Shown here: positions 28,015 to 36,183 of the stretch, in pieces
Layout of the letters: each line of letters opens with the position of its first letter
Numbering within the stretch: position 1 is the first letter of the stretch
Assembly (NCBI GenBank): GCA_030705925.1
Contig: JAUZPM010000005.1
Coordinates: 1 to 56,385 of the forward strand
Reading direction: 5' to 3'
Length of the DNA: 56,385 nt
Source: Bacillota bacterium
GTDB lineage: Bacteria; Bacillota; Clostridia; Oscillospirales; Feifaniaceae
The notes under the pieces: generated by a model
Seen by the model: the letters and a program-made list of their open reading frames with translations, nothing else
Databases searched by the model: none
Told to the model about the DNA's origin: nothing
Made by a program: the position numbers and the translations under genes

Positions 28015-29349
28015 CTATTTAACCTGTTGTCTGCGGCGTTTTTCAATTACTTTCAACTTGCCTACACGAAATTCCTGAACAAGATTTAATCTTCCAGGGC
28101 ATATAAACGAGCAGCTTCCGCATTCAATGCAATCCATTATGCGATAATTTTCAGCATCATCATAGTTTCCTTTTTTAATAAACATTGACAGATAAATAGG
28201 TTCAAGTTTCATCGGGCATACTGCTATGCACTTTCCACAGTGTATGCATACCGGCTTGCTTACTTCTCTGTCATGAGAATCTGATAATGCAAGTATTCCA
28301 GATGTAGTTTTTATGACAGGAACAGAAAGATTATACTGTGCAATTCCCATCATTGGACCTCCGTTTATGATTTTTGAAACGTTGCCTTTTAAACCGCTGC
28401 AAAAATCTAAAACGTCTTGAAATGGAGTTCCTATCCTAACTGATAATACTTTAGGATTTATTACTGCGTCCCCTGAAACTGTAACAATGCGCCTATAAAC
28501 AGGCTGTCTCAAATATACAGCCCGGAAGATAGATGCAGCGGTGTCAACATTCATTACAATGCATTTAACATCAGCAGGAAGTTTTCCGCTTGGAACTTCC
28601 CTTCCTGTTACGGCTTTTATCAGCTGTTTTTCTCCACCCTGTGGATATTTAGTCTCAAGAATGGATAATTCTATCCCATTTGCATAATCTCGTGATAAAC
28701 GTTGTTTTAAGATTGCTATTGCATCTTGTTTGTTGTCCTCGATACATATAGTTGCTTTTTCGAGGTCAAAAAATTTGCGCAAAATCTGCACGCCGTTTAT
28801 AATGCTGTCAGTTTCCTCTATTATCATGCGGTGATCTGAACTTAAAAATGGTTCGCATTCCGCACAGTTTATGAGCAGTGTATCTATTTTGCCAAGCGCA
28901 CTCGATAGCTTTAAATGCGCAGGAAATCCTGCCCCACCCATCCCGACAATGCCTGCTTCGCGCACTATTGTAAGAAGCTCTTCAGTGGAAATATCATTAA
29001 AGGCGGATTGGCAATCGGTAATATTGGGAGAGAAGGTATCCAAGCTGTCATTATCGACAACAATTGTAAGACAGTCTGAGCCTGACGGATGAGGATGCAT
29101 CTCAATTGCTGATACAGTTCCAGAAACCGAAGCATGTATAGGGGCTGAAACAGGTGCGCTGCTGTCGGCAATTTTTTGACCTATCATTACATGATCACCA
29201 ATTTTCACAATAGGTTCACATGGAGCACCTATGTGCTGAAGCACCGGGAAATACATTTTTGCCGGAGCAGGCATTTGCTCTATTTTTAATGTATTTGTGT
29301 TTTCCTTATAATACTGGGGATGTATACCCCCTCTGAAAGTTCTTACCAT
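28015..29349 (-). CDS. rnfC: RnfC, NADH/iron-sulfur subunit of the Rnf complex
   Basis: 444 residues, first gene of rnfCDGEAB. The flavin/NADH-binding region shows GMGGAGFPAHLKLS and LLINCAECEPFLSSDHRM. Two 4Fe-4S motifs follow, CIHCGKCIAVCPMKLEP and CIECGSCSFICPGRLNL. The complex carries electrons from ferredoxin to NAD+ and pumps Na+ or H+ across the cytoplasmic membrane. It ends with a basic tail (KVIEKRRRQQVK). A ribosome site GAGGTG is seen, and a good promoter lies about 40-70 bases upstream. Confidence 0.97.
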   Translation of the reverse strand: MVRTFRGGIHPQYYKENTNTLKIEQMPAPAKMYFPVLQHIGAPCEPIVKIGDHVMIGQKIADSSAPVSAPIHASVSGTVSAIEMHPHPSGSDCLTIVVDNDSLDTFSPNITDCQSAFNDISTEELLTIVREAGIVGMGGAGFPAHLKLSSALGKIDTLLINCAECEPFLSSDHRMIIEETDSIINGVQILRKFFDLEKATICIEDNKQDAIAILKQRLSRDYANGIELSILETKYPQGGEKQLIKAVTGREVPSGKLPADVKCIVMNVDTAASIFRAVYLRQPVYRRIVTVSGDAVINPKVLSVRIGTPFQDVLDFCSGLKGNVSKIINGGPMMGIAQYNLSVPVIKTTSGILALSDSHDREVSKPVCIHCGKCIAVCPMKLEPIYLSMFIKKGNYDDAENYRIMDCIECGSCSFICPGRLNLVQEFRVGKLKVIEKRRRQQVK

Positions 29350-29387
29350 TTGTTCACCTCTTAATTGTATAAGTAAAATATAATATA

Positions 29388-29416
29388 ATTATAAACGCGC
29401 GTACTATTGTTGAAAA
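29388..29416 (-). promoter_or_regulatory. promoter of the rnf operon
   Basis: On the minus strand: TTTTCA (29416-29411), 17-base spacer, TATAAT (29393-29388). The -35 is weak and the -10 is perfect, which often marks an activated promoter. A further TATAAT-like tract lies just downstream. Confidence 0.6.
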
Positions 29417-29551
29417 GGCTTAAAAGATGTAAGCCGCAGTATATTGTGGTGTTGCTGGCAATAATTTTGCATTTTGCAGGCTTGAGAAATGTTTTATAAT
29501 AAAAACATATTATTTGCCGGAAATAAATCCGGCCTGTCGGAGGCTAATTAT

Positions 29552-30046
29552 ATGAAACTAAAACCGATAAGCAATGATCTTTGCCAGGTTTATTTTTTTG
29601 AGGAAGACCTAGATCGATATAAAATAGGCAGGTTTGAAGAAATAAGCACTGGGAATCCTGCATTTGAACAAGCGTTAACAGATGCAATTGATACTGCTGA
29701 GAATGAAATTGGCTTTGCAGCAAAGGGCAGACGGATCGAAATAAGCGCGTACCCCACAGGTGAACGGATTTTTTATCTTACTATCAGGATTTTAAGTGAC
29801 GTACATATAATTTGCAGATTAAAGGATTTTGAGGACGTTATTATGCTTTGCCGCTCCCTCCGAAAAAGTACATCCGCTAGGCTTCTGCATGATGGGGAAG
29901 TTTATTACCTTGATATATGTACAGGCGGGCAAGAAGCTAAAAACATTAATTCTCTTATCTCAGAATTTGGGGAACTTGTTACAGAAGCGGAAGGCGCCAA
30001 ACTGGTTTGTGAAGATGCTATGGATACTATCAAAAGTTTTTTTTAA
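29552..30046 (+). CDS. mecA: MecA-like Clp adaptor, short form
   Basis: 164 residues beginning MKLKPISNDLCQVYFFEEDL, which matches the start of the MecA adaptor family; the C-terminal half (RILSDVHIICRLKDFEDVIMLCR, VYYLDI) matches the ClpC-binding domain. MecA delivers substrates to ClpCP. Bacillus MecA is about 218 residues, so this copy has a short acidic linker. The ATG at 29552 is chosen for GGAGG at about 29539-29543; a longer in-frame reading from 29489 lacks a site. It is divergent from rnfC with about 200 bases between starts. Clp partners are not in the window. Confidence 0.8.
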   Translation: MKLKPISNDLCQVYFFEEDLDRYKIGRFEEISTGNPAFEQALTDAIDTAENEIGFAAKGRRIEISAYPTGERIFYLTIRILSDVHIICRLKDFEDVIMLCRSLRKSTSARLLHDGEVYYLDICTGGQEAKNINSLISEFGELVTEAEGAKLVCEDAMDTIKSFF

Positions 30047-30141
30047 ATAAAAAAAGCGATGAGCTTAGACGGATAACTTCCCATCATAACTACTCATCGA
30101 CTCTAATTATTAGATTAACAAATTAGATTACATTTGTCAAT

Positions 30142-30178
30142 AAAAATGAGGCACAAAGTTATACTGTGCCTCATTTTT
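30142..30178. terminator. bidirectional terminator mecA / chr
   Basis: AAAAATGAGGCACA (30142-30155) pairs exactly with TGTGCCTCATTTTT (30165-30178) across 9 bases. It overlaps the stop of the second chromate-transporter gene on the minus strand. Confidence 0.92.
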
Positions 30179-30750
30179 TATATTAAATACAAAAACGCTC
30201 CAATAATACCGCTGAGACACATTACTGGAATAGTGCCAAGTTTCTTACTTTTCAGCAATATTATAGTCATAATAAAAATAGCTATACCACGAATATCTAT
30301 TTTTGTAAGTGCATTTATAAAAAGAGACGAGATATTATCACTGTTAAAAAATACACCAAGCGCCATTGTAAGGCATGCTACAGAAATTAGCCCTATGATT
30401 GTGGGCCGTATTCCGGTCAATATACCCTGCACAAGTGGTATTTCCCTATTTTTGAAAAAATACCAGGAAATCAGCATCATGATAATGCAGGATGGAGTAA
30501 TACATCCTAGAGTTGCGACTACGCCACCTATTATCCCCCCGATTTTTGTACCGACAAAGGTAGCTGCATTTATGGCTATAGGACCTGGGGTCATTTGTGA
30601 TATTGCCACTATATCAGTCATTTCGGAAACTGATATCCAGCCTTGAATATCAACTATTTGATGCTGAATAAGGGGTAAAGCAGCATAACCGCCGCCAAAG
30701 GAGAAAAGGCCAATTTGAAAGAAACTTAAAAACAGTTTTAGATATATCAT
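30178..30750 (-). CDS. chrA: chromate-transporter family protein (short CHR), second half
   Basis: 190 residues, a single CHR domain with about six helices. The family motif FSFGGGYAALPLIQHQ is at the N-terminus, followed by QMTPGPIAINAATFVG. Short CHR proteins are encoded as tandem pairs and act as a heterodimer equal to one long ChrA. The gene overlaps its partner by four bases (ATGA). The known function is chromate or sulfate exchange; in an anaerobe the real substrate may differ. Confidence 0.88.
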   Translation of the reverse strand: MIYLKLFLSFFQIGLFSFGGGYAALPLIQHQIVDIQGWISVSEMTDIVAISQMTPGPIAINAATFVGTKIGGIIGGVVATLGCITPSCIIMMLISWYFFKNREIPLVQGILTGIRPTIIGLISVACLTMALGVFFNSDNISSLFINALTKIDIRGIAIFIMTIILLKSKKLGTIPVMCLSGIIGAFLYLI

Positions 30751-31319
30751 TTAGCGACCTTCTCTCTTTTTTTCATAATAGTATAGTAAACGTAGCCTAA
30801 AATGCCGGCTCCTAAAATAATATAAGCAGAATTTATATTAAAAACAAATGAAAGTAAAAATGCTATAATTAAAACAATATAATTGAAAGAACTTTTTTTC
30901 TTTAATAATGTTTGTGCCATTGAAATAACAGCGTCAACCATTACTGCTGCAACTCCTGCACGGATTCCTTTAAGTACTGCAGCCACTACGGCGTTAGTTA
31001 TAAACGCGGTATAAAAGAAGGATACTGCTGCCATTATAATAAGAGGCGGCAATACAGTTCCTAAAACTGTCACAAAAGCACCCAAAACAGAGCCGGTTTT
31101 ATATCCGATAAGCATTGCCGCATTTACCGCAATCGGGCCCGGAGCGGCCTGAGCCAGGGATGCAATATCTATGATTTCGTCATTAGAAATCCATTTTAGC
31201 TGTTCAGAAAACTTTTTCTGCATGAGCGGGACTATCACGTATCCACCGCCAACTGTAAAAGCACTCAGCACAAATGTTGATGTGAAAAGAGTCCAGTATA
31301 GTTTAAAATTTTTGTTCAT
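30747..31319 (-). CDS. chrA: chromate-transporter family protein (short CHR), first half
   Basis: 190 residues, a single CHR domain. Motifs are FVLSAFTVGGGYVIVPLMQKKF near the N-terminus and AQAAPGPIAVNAAMLIGYK. It is the first gene of the pair, translationally coupled to the second CHR gene, with GGGAGG before the ATG and a good promoter. Both proteins share the GGGY and PGPIA/NAA motifs, as expected for an internal duplication split in two. Confidence 0.88.
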   Translation of the reverse strand: MNKNFKLYWTLFTSTFVLSAFTVGGGYVIVPLMQKKFSEQLKWISNDEIIDIASLAQAAPGPIAVNAAMLIGYKTGSVLGAFVTVLGTVLPPLIIMAAVSFFYTAFITNAVVAAVLKGIRAGVAAVMVDAVISMAQTLLKKKSSFNYIVLIIAFLLSFVFNINSAYIILGAGILGYVYYTIMKKREKVAK

Positions 31320-31348
31320 ATTTCCTCCCGAGCGGGAATTTGAGTTTA

Positions 31349-31377
31349 ATTATACACCTCATCAATAAAAATGTTAA
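31349..31377 (-). promoter_or_regulatory. promoter of the chr pair
   Basis: On the minus strand: TTAACA (31377-31372), 17-base spacer, TATAAT (31354-31349). Confidence 0.75.
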
Positions 31378-31474
31378 GGAGATAGAATTGAAAATTATAG
31401 CTTTATTGTATACTTTGCTTTGTTTAGCATGCACAAATTGTAGGAATAATTATACAAAAAAATGTGCAAGCCAA

Positions 31475-31492
31475 TTGTTAAAAGTTTAACGA
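31475..31492. promoter_or_regulatory. Rex-like operator 1 upstream of adhE
   Basis: TTGTTAAAAGTTTAACGA fits the Rex consensus TTGTTAANNNNTTAACAA at 13 of 14 fixed positions. It lies just upstream of the -35 box of adhE. Rex is a repressor released by a high NADH/NAD+ ratio; adhE is a classic target in Clostridia. Confidence 0.75.
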
Positions 31493-31498
31493 AATACA

Positions 31499-31516
31499 TT
31501 GACAAAAGTTTAACAA
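31499..31516. promoter_or_regulatory. Rex-like operator 2 overlapping the adhE -35 box
   Basis: TTGACAAAAGTTTAACAA fits the Rex consensus at 12 of 14 fixed positions, and its first six bases are the -35 box itself. It is 24 bases from operator 1, and both share AAAAGTTTAAC. Binding here would block RNA polymerase directly. Confidence 0.72.
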
Positions 31517-31527
31517 TCGAATATACT
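31499..31527 (+). promoter_or_regulatory. promoter of adhE
   Basis: TTGACA (31499-31504), 17-base spacer, TATACT (31522-31527), about 38 bases before the start codon. A near-consensus, strong promoter, as expected for a repressor-controlled gene. Confidence 0.85.
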
Positions 31528-31564
31528 ATAACCAGAAAGAAAAACTTGAGAAGGAGGATCTAAT

Positions 31565-34165
31565 ATGGATACAAATAAGCAATCTAATGATTTTGATGTT
31601 GAGAAGGAGATTAATGTCTTAGCTGAAAGGGCAGCGAAGGCCGGAGAAGAAATGCTTTCATTAAATCAGGAGCAGGTAGATAATATTGTTAAAGCTATGG
31701 CACTTGCCGGCTTAGACAAACAAATGTATCTAGCGAAACTTGCAATTGAAGAAACTAAAAGAGGTGTTTACGAGGATAAGATCACAAAGAACATCTTTGC
31801 AACAGAATACATTTATCACAGTATCAAATATGATAAAACGGTTGGAATTATAGATGATAACGAGAATGAGGACTTTGAAGTTGTGGCTGAACCGGTTGGC
31901 ATTATTGCAGGTGTAACTCCTGTTACAAATCCTACATCAACTACAATGTATAAATCAATAATAGCTATGAAAACAAGAAATCCGATAATTTTCGGATTTC
32001 ATCCCTCTGCTCAAAAAAGCAGCAGTGAAGCGGCAAGAATAGTCAGAGATGCTGCAATAGCTGCAGGAGCGCCTGAAAACTGCATCCAATGGATTGAACA
32101 TCCATCACTTGCGGCAACAAATGCCTTAATGAACCATCCAAAGGTAAAATTGATTTTAGCTACCGGTGGCTCGGGAATGGTAAAAAGCGCGTATTCCTGC
32201 GGGAAACCGGCACTTGGCGTTGGCCCTGGCAATGTTCCGTGCTTCATTGAAAAAAGCGCTAATTTGGATCGAGCCGTAAATGATCTTATTCTCTCCAAAA
32301 CGTTTGATAATGGAATGATCTGCGCATCTGAGCAGTCGGTAATCGTTGAAAAAGAAATCTCAAAAGCGTTTGAGAAATTGATGACCGATAACAAATGCGT
32401 TTTCTTAACCAAAGAAGAAATAAGTAAGCTTGAAAATTTCTGCTTTAATAAAGAAAAAGCCTGCGCTTTGAATGCGGATATAGTCGGTAAACCCGCAGCT
32501 TTTATTGCTAAATCCGCAGGAGTAAATGTACCGGACGATACAAAGATCCTACTTGCAAAACTGGATGGCGTTGGGGTTGACTTCCCGCTTTCTAAAGAAA
32601 AGCTATCCCCTATCCTTGCATATTACGTCGTTAAAGATGCTAAAGAAGGAATAAACAGGGCTGAACAGGTAATTTCTTTTGGCGGACTTGGCCATTCGGC
32701 GGTTATTCACAGTGAAAATCATGAGATCATTGATGAATACTCAGCTAAAATGAAAGCAGGACGTATTATCGTCAATTCTCCGGCTTCTCAGGGTGCTATC
32801 GGCGACATATATAACACGAACATGCCCTCATTAACACTAGGGTGCGGCACATTCGGCGGGAATTCAACGACTGTTAACGTATCTTCTGTCAACCTTATAA
32901 ACAAAAAAAGAGTGGCAAAAAGGAGAGTCAACATGCAGTGGTTCAAAGTTCCTGACAAGATATATTTTGAAAGAGGTTCTATTCAGTATCTTGAAAAAAT
33001 GCCTGACATAACTAAAGCTTTTATAGTTACTGATCCCAACATGGTTGAGTTTGGATATGTTGACAAAATCCTGTATTACCTCCGTAAACGTCATGAATAT
33101 TGCCATGCAAAAATCTTCAGTGATGTCGAGCCAGATCCTTCGTTTGATACTATACGCCGCGGTGTGGCTATTATGAATGAATTCGAGCCGGATGTTATCA
33201 TCGCTCTGGGCGGCGGATCTGCAATTGATGCGGCGAAAGGCATGTGGCTATTCTATGAGCATCCTGATGCAGACGTAAATGCTATGAAACTTAAATTCCT
33301 TGATATAAGAAAAAGAGCATACAAATTCCCGAAGCTCGGCACTAAAGCAAAACTTGTCGCAATTCCGACAACCTCTGGAACAGGCTCTGAAGTGACATCT
33401 TTCGCGGTTATTACTGATAAACAAAAAAATATAAAATATCCTCTTGCGGATTATGAGCTTACTCCAAACGTCGCAATTATTGATCCTGAACTTGTTATGA
33501 CTGTTCCAAAACGCATAACTGCTGATACAGGAATGGATGTGCTCACCCATGCCATTGAAGCATACGTTTCAATAATGGCATCGGATTATACAGACGGACT
33601 TGCGATGAAGGCAATAGAGATGGTGTTCGAATTTCTGCCCCGTGCTTACCATAACGGAAGCGATGCAGTAGCCCGTGAAAAAATGCATAACGCAAGCTGC
33701 ATGGCCGGTATGGCATTTACAAATGCATTTCTTGGCGTAAATCATTCTATGGCGCACAAGATTGGCGGCGAATACCATGTGCCACATGGTCGTGCAAATG
33801 CTGTCCTTCTCCCCTATGTAATTGACTATAACAGCAAGACTCCGACTAAGCGTGTTTCCTTCCCGAAATACGAGGCTTTCATTGCGGATAAAAAATATGC
33901 TGAAATTGCAAAACGCCTTGGATTAAAAGCTTCTACAACAGAAGAGGGCGTCGGGTCTCTGGTCAAAGCAGTTAAGGATCTAATGAAGGAACTTGAGGTT
34001 CCGATGTGCTTTAAAGACTGTGGTGTTAATGAAGGCGCATTCTTTGCTAATCTTGATGAACTTGCAGACAGAGCATTTGAAGATCAGTGCACGACAGCTA
34101 ATCCAAGACTTCCGCTGGTTAGTGAAATAAAAGATATTTTAACAAAAGCCTATTACGGAAAATAA
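31565..34165 (+). CDS. adhE: bifunctional aldehyde/alcohol dehydrogenase AdhE
   Basis: 866 residues, the full-length fusion. The N-terminal CoA-acylating aldehyde dehydrogenase shows GITPVTNPTS-like GVTPVTNPTSTTMYK and catalytic Cys253 in DNGMICASEQS. The C-terminal iron-dependent alcohol dehydrogenase shows GGGSAIDAAKG, PTTSGTGSEVTSFAV, and the His metal ligands in HAIEAYVS and NHSMAHKIGGEYHVPHGRANA. It reduces acetyl-CoA to ethanol with two NADH and forms spirosomes. AAGGAGG precedes the ATG. Two Rex-like boxes cover its promoter, and the Hfs cluster starts 65 bases downstream. Confidence 0.98.
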   Translation: MDTNKQSNDFDVEKEINVLAERAAKAGEEMLSLNQEQVDNIVKAMALAGLDKQMYLAKLAIEETKRGVYEDKITKNIFATEYIYHSIKYDKTVGIIDDNENEDFEVVAEPVGIIAGVTPVTNPTSTTMYKSIIAMKTRNPIIFGFHPSAQKSSSEAARIVRDAAIAAGAPENCIQWIEHPSLAATNALMNHPKVKLILATGGSGMVKSAYSCGKPALGVGPGNVPCFIEKSANLDRAVNDLILSKTFDNGMICASEQSVIVEKEISKAFEKLMTDNKCVFLTKEEISKLENFCFNKEKACALNADIVGKPAAFIAKSAGVNVPDDTKILLAKLDGVGVDFPLSKEKLSPILAYYVVKDAKEGINRAEQVISFGGLGHSAVIHSENHEIIDEYSAKMKAGRIIVNSPASQGAIGDIYNTNMPSLTLGCGTFGGNSTTVNVSSVNLINKKRVAKRRVNMQWFKVPDKIYFERGSIQYLEKMPDITKAFIVTDPNMVEFGYVDKILYYLRKRHEYCHAKIFSDVEPDPSFDTIRRGVAIMNEFEPDVIIALGGGSAIDAAKGMWLFYEHPDADVNAMKLKFLDIRKRAYKFPKLGTKAKLVAIPTTSGTGSEVTSFAVITDKQKNIKYPLADYELTPNVAIIDPELVMTVPKRITADTGMDVLTHAIEAYVSIMASDYTDGLAMKAIEMVFEFLPRAYHNGSDAVAREKMHNASCMAGMAFTNAFLGVNHSMAHKIGGEYHVPHGRANAVLLPYVIDYNSKTPTKRVSFPKYEAFIADKKYAEIAKRLGLKASTTEEGVGSLVKAVKDLMKELEVPMCFKDCGVNEGAFFANLDELADRAFEDQCTTANPRLPLVSEIKDILTKAYYGK

Positions 34166-34176
34166 AATATCGATGT

Positions 34177-34212
34177 CAAGGGGTACGGGCTTTAACCTGT
34201 GCCCCTTGTTTT
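34177..34212 (+). terminator. imperfect terminator between adhE and the Hfs cluster
   Basis: CAAGGGGTACGGG pairs with CCTGTGCCCCTTG with one wobble and one mismatch, followed by only TTTT. It is strong enough to reduce but probably not abolish read-through. No separate promoter fits in the remaining 20 bases before the next gene. Confidence 0.7.
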
Positions 34213-34230
34213 GAAAAGGAGAGATAAATT

Positions 34231-34488
34231 ATGGATCTAATGGTATGCGTCGGAAGCTCTTGCCACCTTAAAGGCTCGCGCGAGGTTATAGGTCGGTTAG
34301 AAGCGCTTATGAGCGATTATAAACTTGCAGAAAAGCTATCGTTAAAGGGGTCATTCTGCATGGGAAGGTGTACAGGAAGCGGAGTATCTGTCAAGTTTGA
34401 CGATAAATATTATTCTATATTGCCGGACGGGGTTGATGATTTTTTTATTGCTGTTATACTTCCTGCTTTTAAGATGCAATTGGGGTGA
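34231..34488 (+). CDS. thioredoxin-like 2Fe-2S protein of the Hfs cluster
   Basis: 85 residues. Cysteine pattern VCVGSSCHLKGS and, about 35 residues later, FCMGRCTG is that of the C-terminal domain of NuoE/HydC-type thioredoxin-like 2Fe-2S ferredoxins. It would carry electrons to or from the hydrogenase homologues. The gene ends 4 bases before the next one and has AAGGAGAG upstream. It corresponds in place to the first gene of Hfs-type clusters in thermophilic Clostridia, though I assign it from the motif rather than from a direct comparison. Confidence 0.85.
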   Translation: MDLMVCVGSSCHLKGSREVIGRLEALMSDYKLAEKLSLKGSFCMGRCTGSGVSVKFDDKYYSILPDGVDDFFIAVILPAFKMQLG

Positions 34489-34492
34489 TTTT

Positions 34493-36181
34493 ATGGGTCT
34501 AATTGCAGTAAAAAAGGCAAATTGTAAGAACTGTTACCGTTGCCTTAAGAATTGTTCAGTAAAATCTATCAGATATAAAGATGAAAAAGTGGACATTATC
34601 GATAACCAATGCATTCTTTGCGGCAGATGCATAATTACCTGCGAGCAGAAGGCAAAATCTCTGACAAATGATGTCGAGGCGATTAAGGCGTTGGCAATAG
34701 GAGAGGAACGTACGGTCGTAAGTTTGGCGCCATCTTTTATAACTGCTTATGGGACAGAAAATGCTGGAAGAGTTGCTGCTGCTTTACGGAGTTTAGGCTT
34801 TGACTACATAGAAGAAACAAGTATTGGAGCCAGATACGTTACTGATGAGTATGCTAACTTAATAGAACTTGGTGAGATGAGTAATATTCTTTCCAGCTGC
34901 TGCCCTACTGTAAACATGTTAGTGCAGAAATATTATCCTGACCTTGTAAGTTTAATAGCTCCTGTACTTTCCCCCATGCAGGCACATGGTAAACTGATAA
35001 AAGAAAATTACGGCATGGATACTCGTGTCGTATTCATAGGCCCGTGTGTGTCAAAGCTTGATGAAGCAAAGAACGGCGGATATATAGACGGGGCCATAAC
35101 CTTTAGGCAGCTTGATGATTTGCTTAATGAAAAGAATATTTCTATATTAAAAATGCCTAGTGAGACATTTGACCGCCATTCAGGCTATTCACGTATCTAT
35201 CCTATTGAGAATGGCATTTTATATGACCTAAAAAACAGGGATCATGTGGGCGACCGTTACGACTTTATAAGTGTAAGCGGTATTGATAATATTAAACAAA
35301 TGCTAGCAGACATTAGAAGCGGCAGACTTAACCATAGTTTTATAGAGGTTAATGCCTGCACCGGCGGGTGTGTAGGCGGACCTATGATGCCGGAAAAGAG
35401 CACTCCTCTTTACCGAAGCAAAAATAAAGTAATGGACTATGCTGGTGATACTTTAGAAGAGCCTGAATATAGCCCAATCGATATATCGTATTATTATAAG
35501 CAGGCAGGTTTAATAACTGACATTCCGGGCGAAGAAACAATTAGAAAGATCTTAACTCAAATAGGGAAACCAACAAAGGAACAGGAACTGAACTGTGGCA
35601 GCTGCGGTTACCCCACCTGCCGGGACAAAGCTATAGCTGTATATCAGGGCAAGGCTGAACTTTATATGTGCATGCCATATATGAACGATATTTCACAGAC
35701 ACTTTCAAATGTCGTATTAGGCGCTTCACCCAATTTTATAGTTGCTGTAGACGGGGATATGAAAATCAAAGAAATCAATGCTTCCGCGCTTAAGCTTTTT
35801 AGGGTGTCCAGAACAGAGGCGCTTAAACACTTCCTTTTCGAGTATATCGACACAACAGATTTTCTAAAGGTGTTTGATGAAAAAGAAAATATCTATAACA
35901 AGAAGGTTAGTTACGATAACTTTGGAGTTGTAACCGATCAGACAATTATTTATGTTAAAGAGCACGGTCTTGCAGTAGGCGTTTTAATGGACATCACAGA
36001 AAAGGTCGAAGCGGCTGAAAATATGTATAATTTAAGAATGGAATCGGTTGAAATGGCACAGAAGGTAATAGACAAACAGATGACAGTGGCACAGGAGATT
36101 GCAAGTCTGCTTGGCGAGACGACAGCTGAAACAAAGGTTACACTTAATAAACTTAAAAACCTAATCCTGAAGGACAGGTAA
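34493..36181 (+). CDS. hfsB: [FeFe]-hydrogenase-like sensory protein with PAS domain (HfsB type)
   Basis: 562 residues. Two 4Fe-4S motifs at the N-terminus (CKNCYRCLKNC, CILCGRCIITC) are followed by a hydrogenase large-subunit domain with H-cluster ligands SSCCPT (Cys136), GPCVSK (Cys185) and ACTGGC (Cys289, Cys293). Next come a single-cluster domain (CGSCGYPTC, later CMPYM), a PAS domain (about 415-510, FIVAVDGDMKIKEINASALKLF) and a C-terminal coiled helix. The ATG at 34493 follows GGGGTGA; the longer reading from 34397 overlaps the previous gene. The PAS and phosphatase partner suggest sensing of H2 or redox state rather than bulk catalysis. Confidence 0.9.
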   Translation: MGLIAVKKANCKNCYRCLKNCSVKSIRYKDEKVDIIDNQCILCGRCIITCEQKAKSLTNDVEAIKALAIGEERTVVSLAPSFITAYGTENAGRVAAALRSLGFDYIEETSIGARYVTDEYANLIELGEMSNILSSCCPTVNMLVQKYYPDLVSLIAPVLSPMQAHGKLIKENYGMDTRVVFIGPCVSKLDEAKNGGYIDGAITFRQLDDLLNEKNISILKMPSETFDRHSGYSRIYPIENGILYDLKNRDHVGDRYDFISVSGIDNIKQMLADIRSGRLNHSFIEVNACTGGCVGGPMMPEKSTPLYRSKNKVMDYAGDTLEEPEYSPIDISYYYKQAGLITDIPGEETIRKILTQIGKPTKEQELNCGSCGYPTCRDKAIAVYQGKAELYMCMPYMNDISQTLSNVVLGASPNFIVAVDGDMKIKEINASALKLFRVSRTEALKHFLFEYIDTTDFLKVFDEKENIYNKKVSYDNFGVVTDQTIIYVKEHGLAVGVLMDITEKVEAAENMYNLRMESVEMAQKVIDKQMTVAQEIASLLGETTAETKVTLNKLKNLILKDR

Positions 36182-36183
36182 GT

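Noticed and set aside
30050-30110. Hairpin after mecA (GCGATGAG ... CTCATCGACT)
   Set aside because: The loop is long and no T-run follows; the perfect terminator at 30142 explains the end of the gene better.
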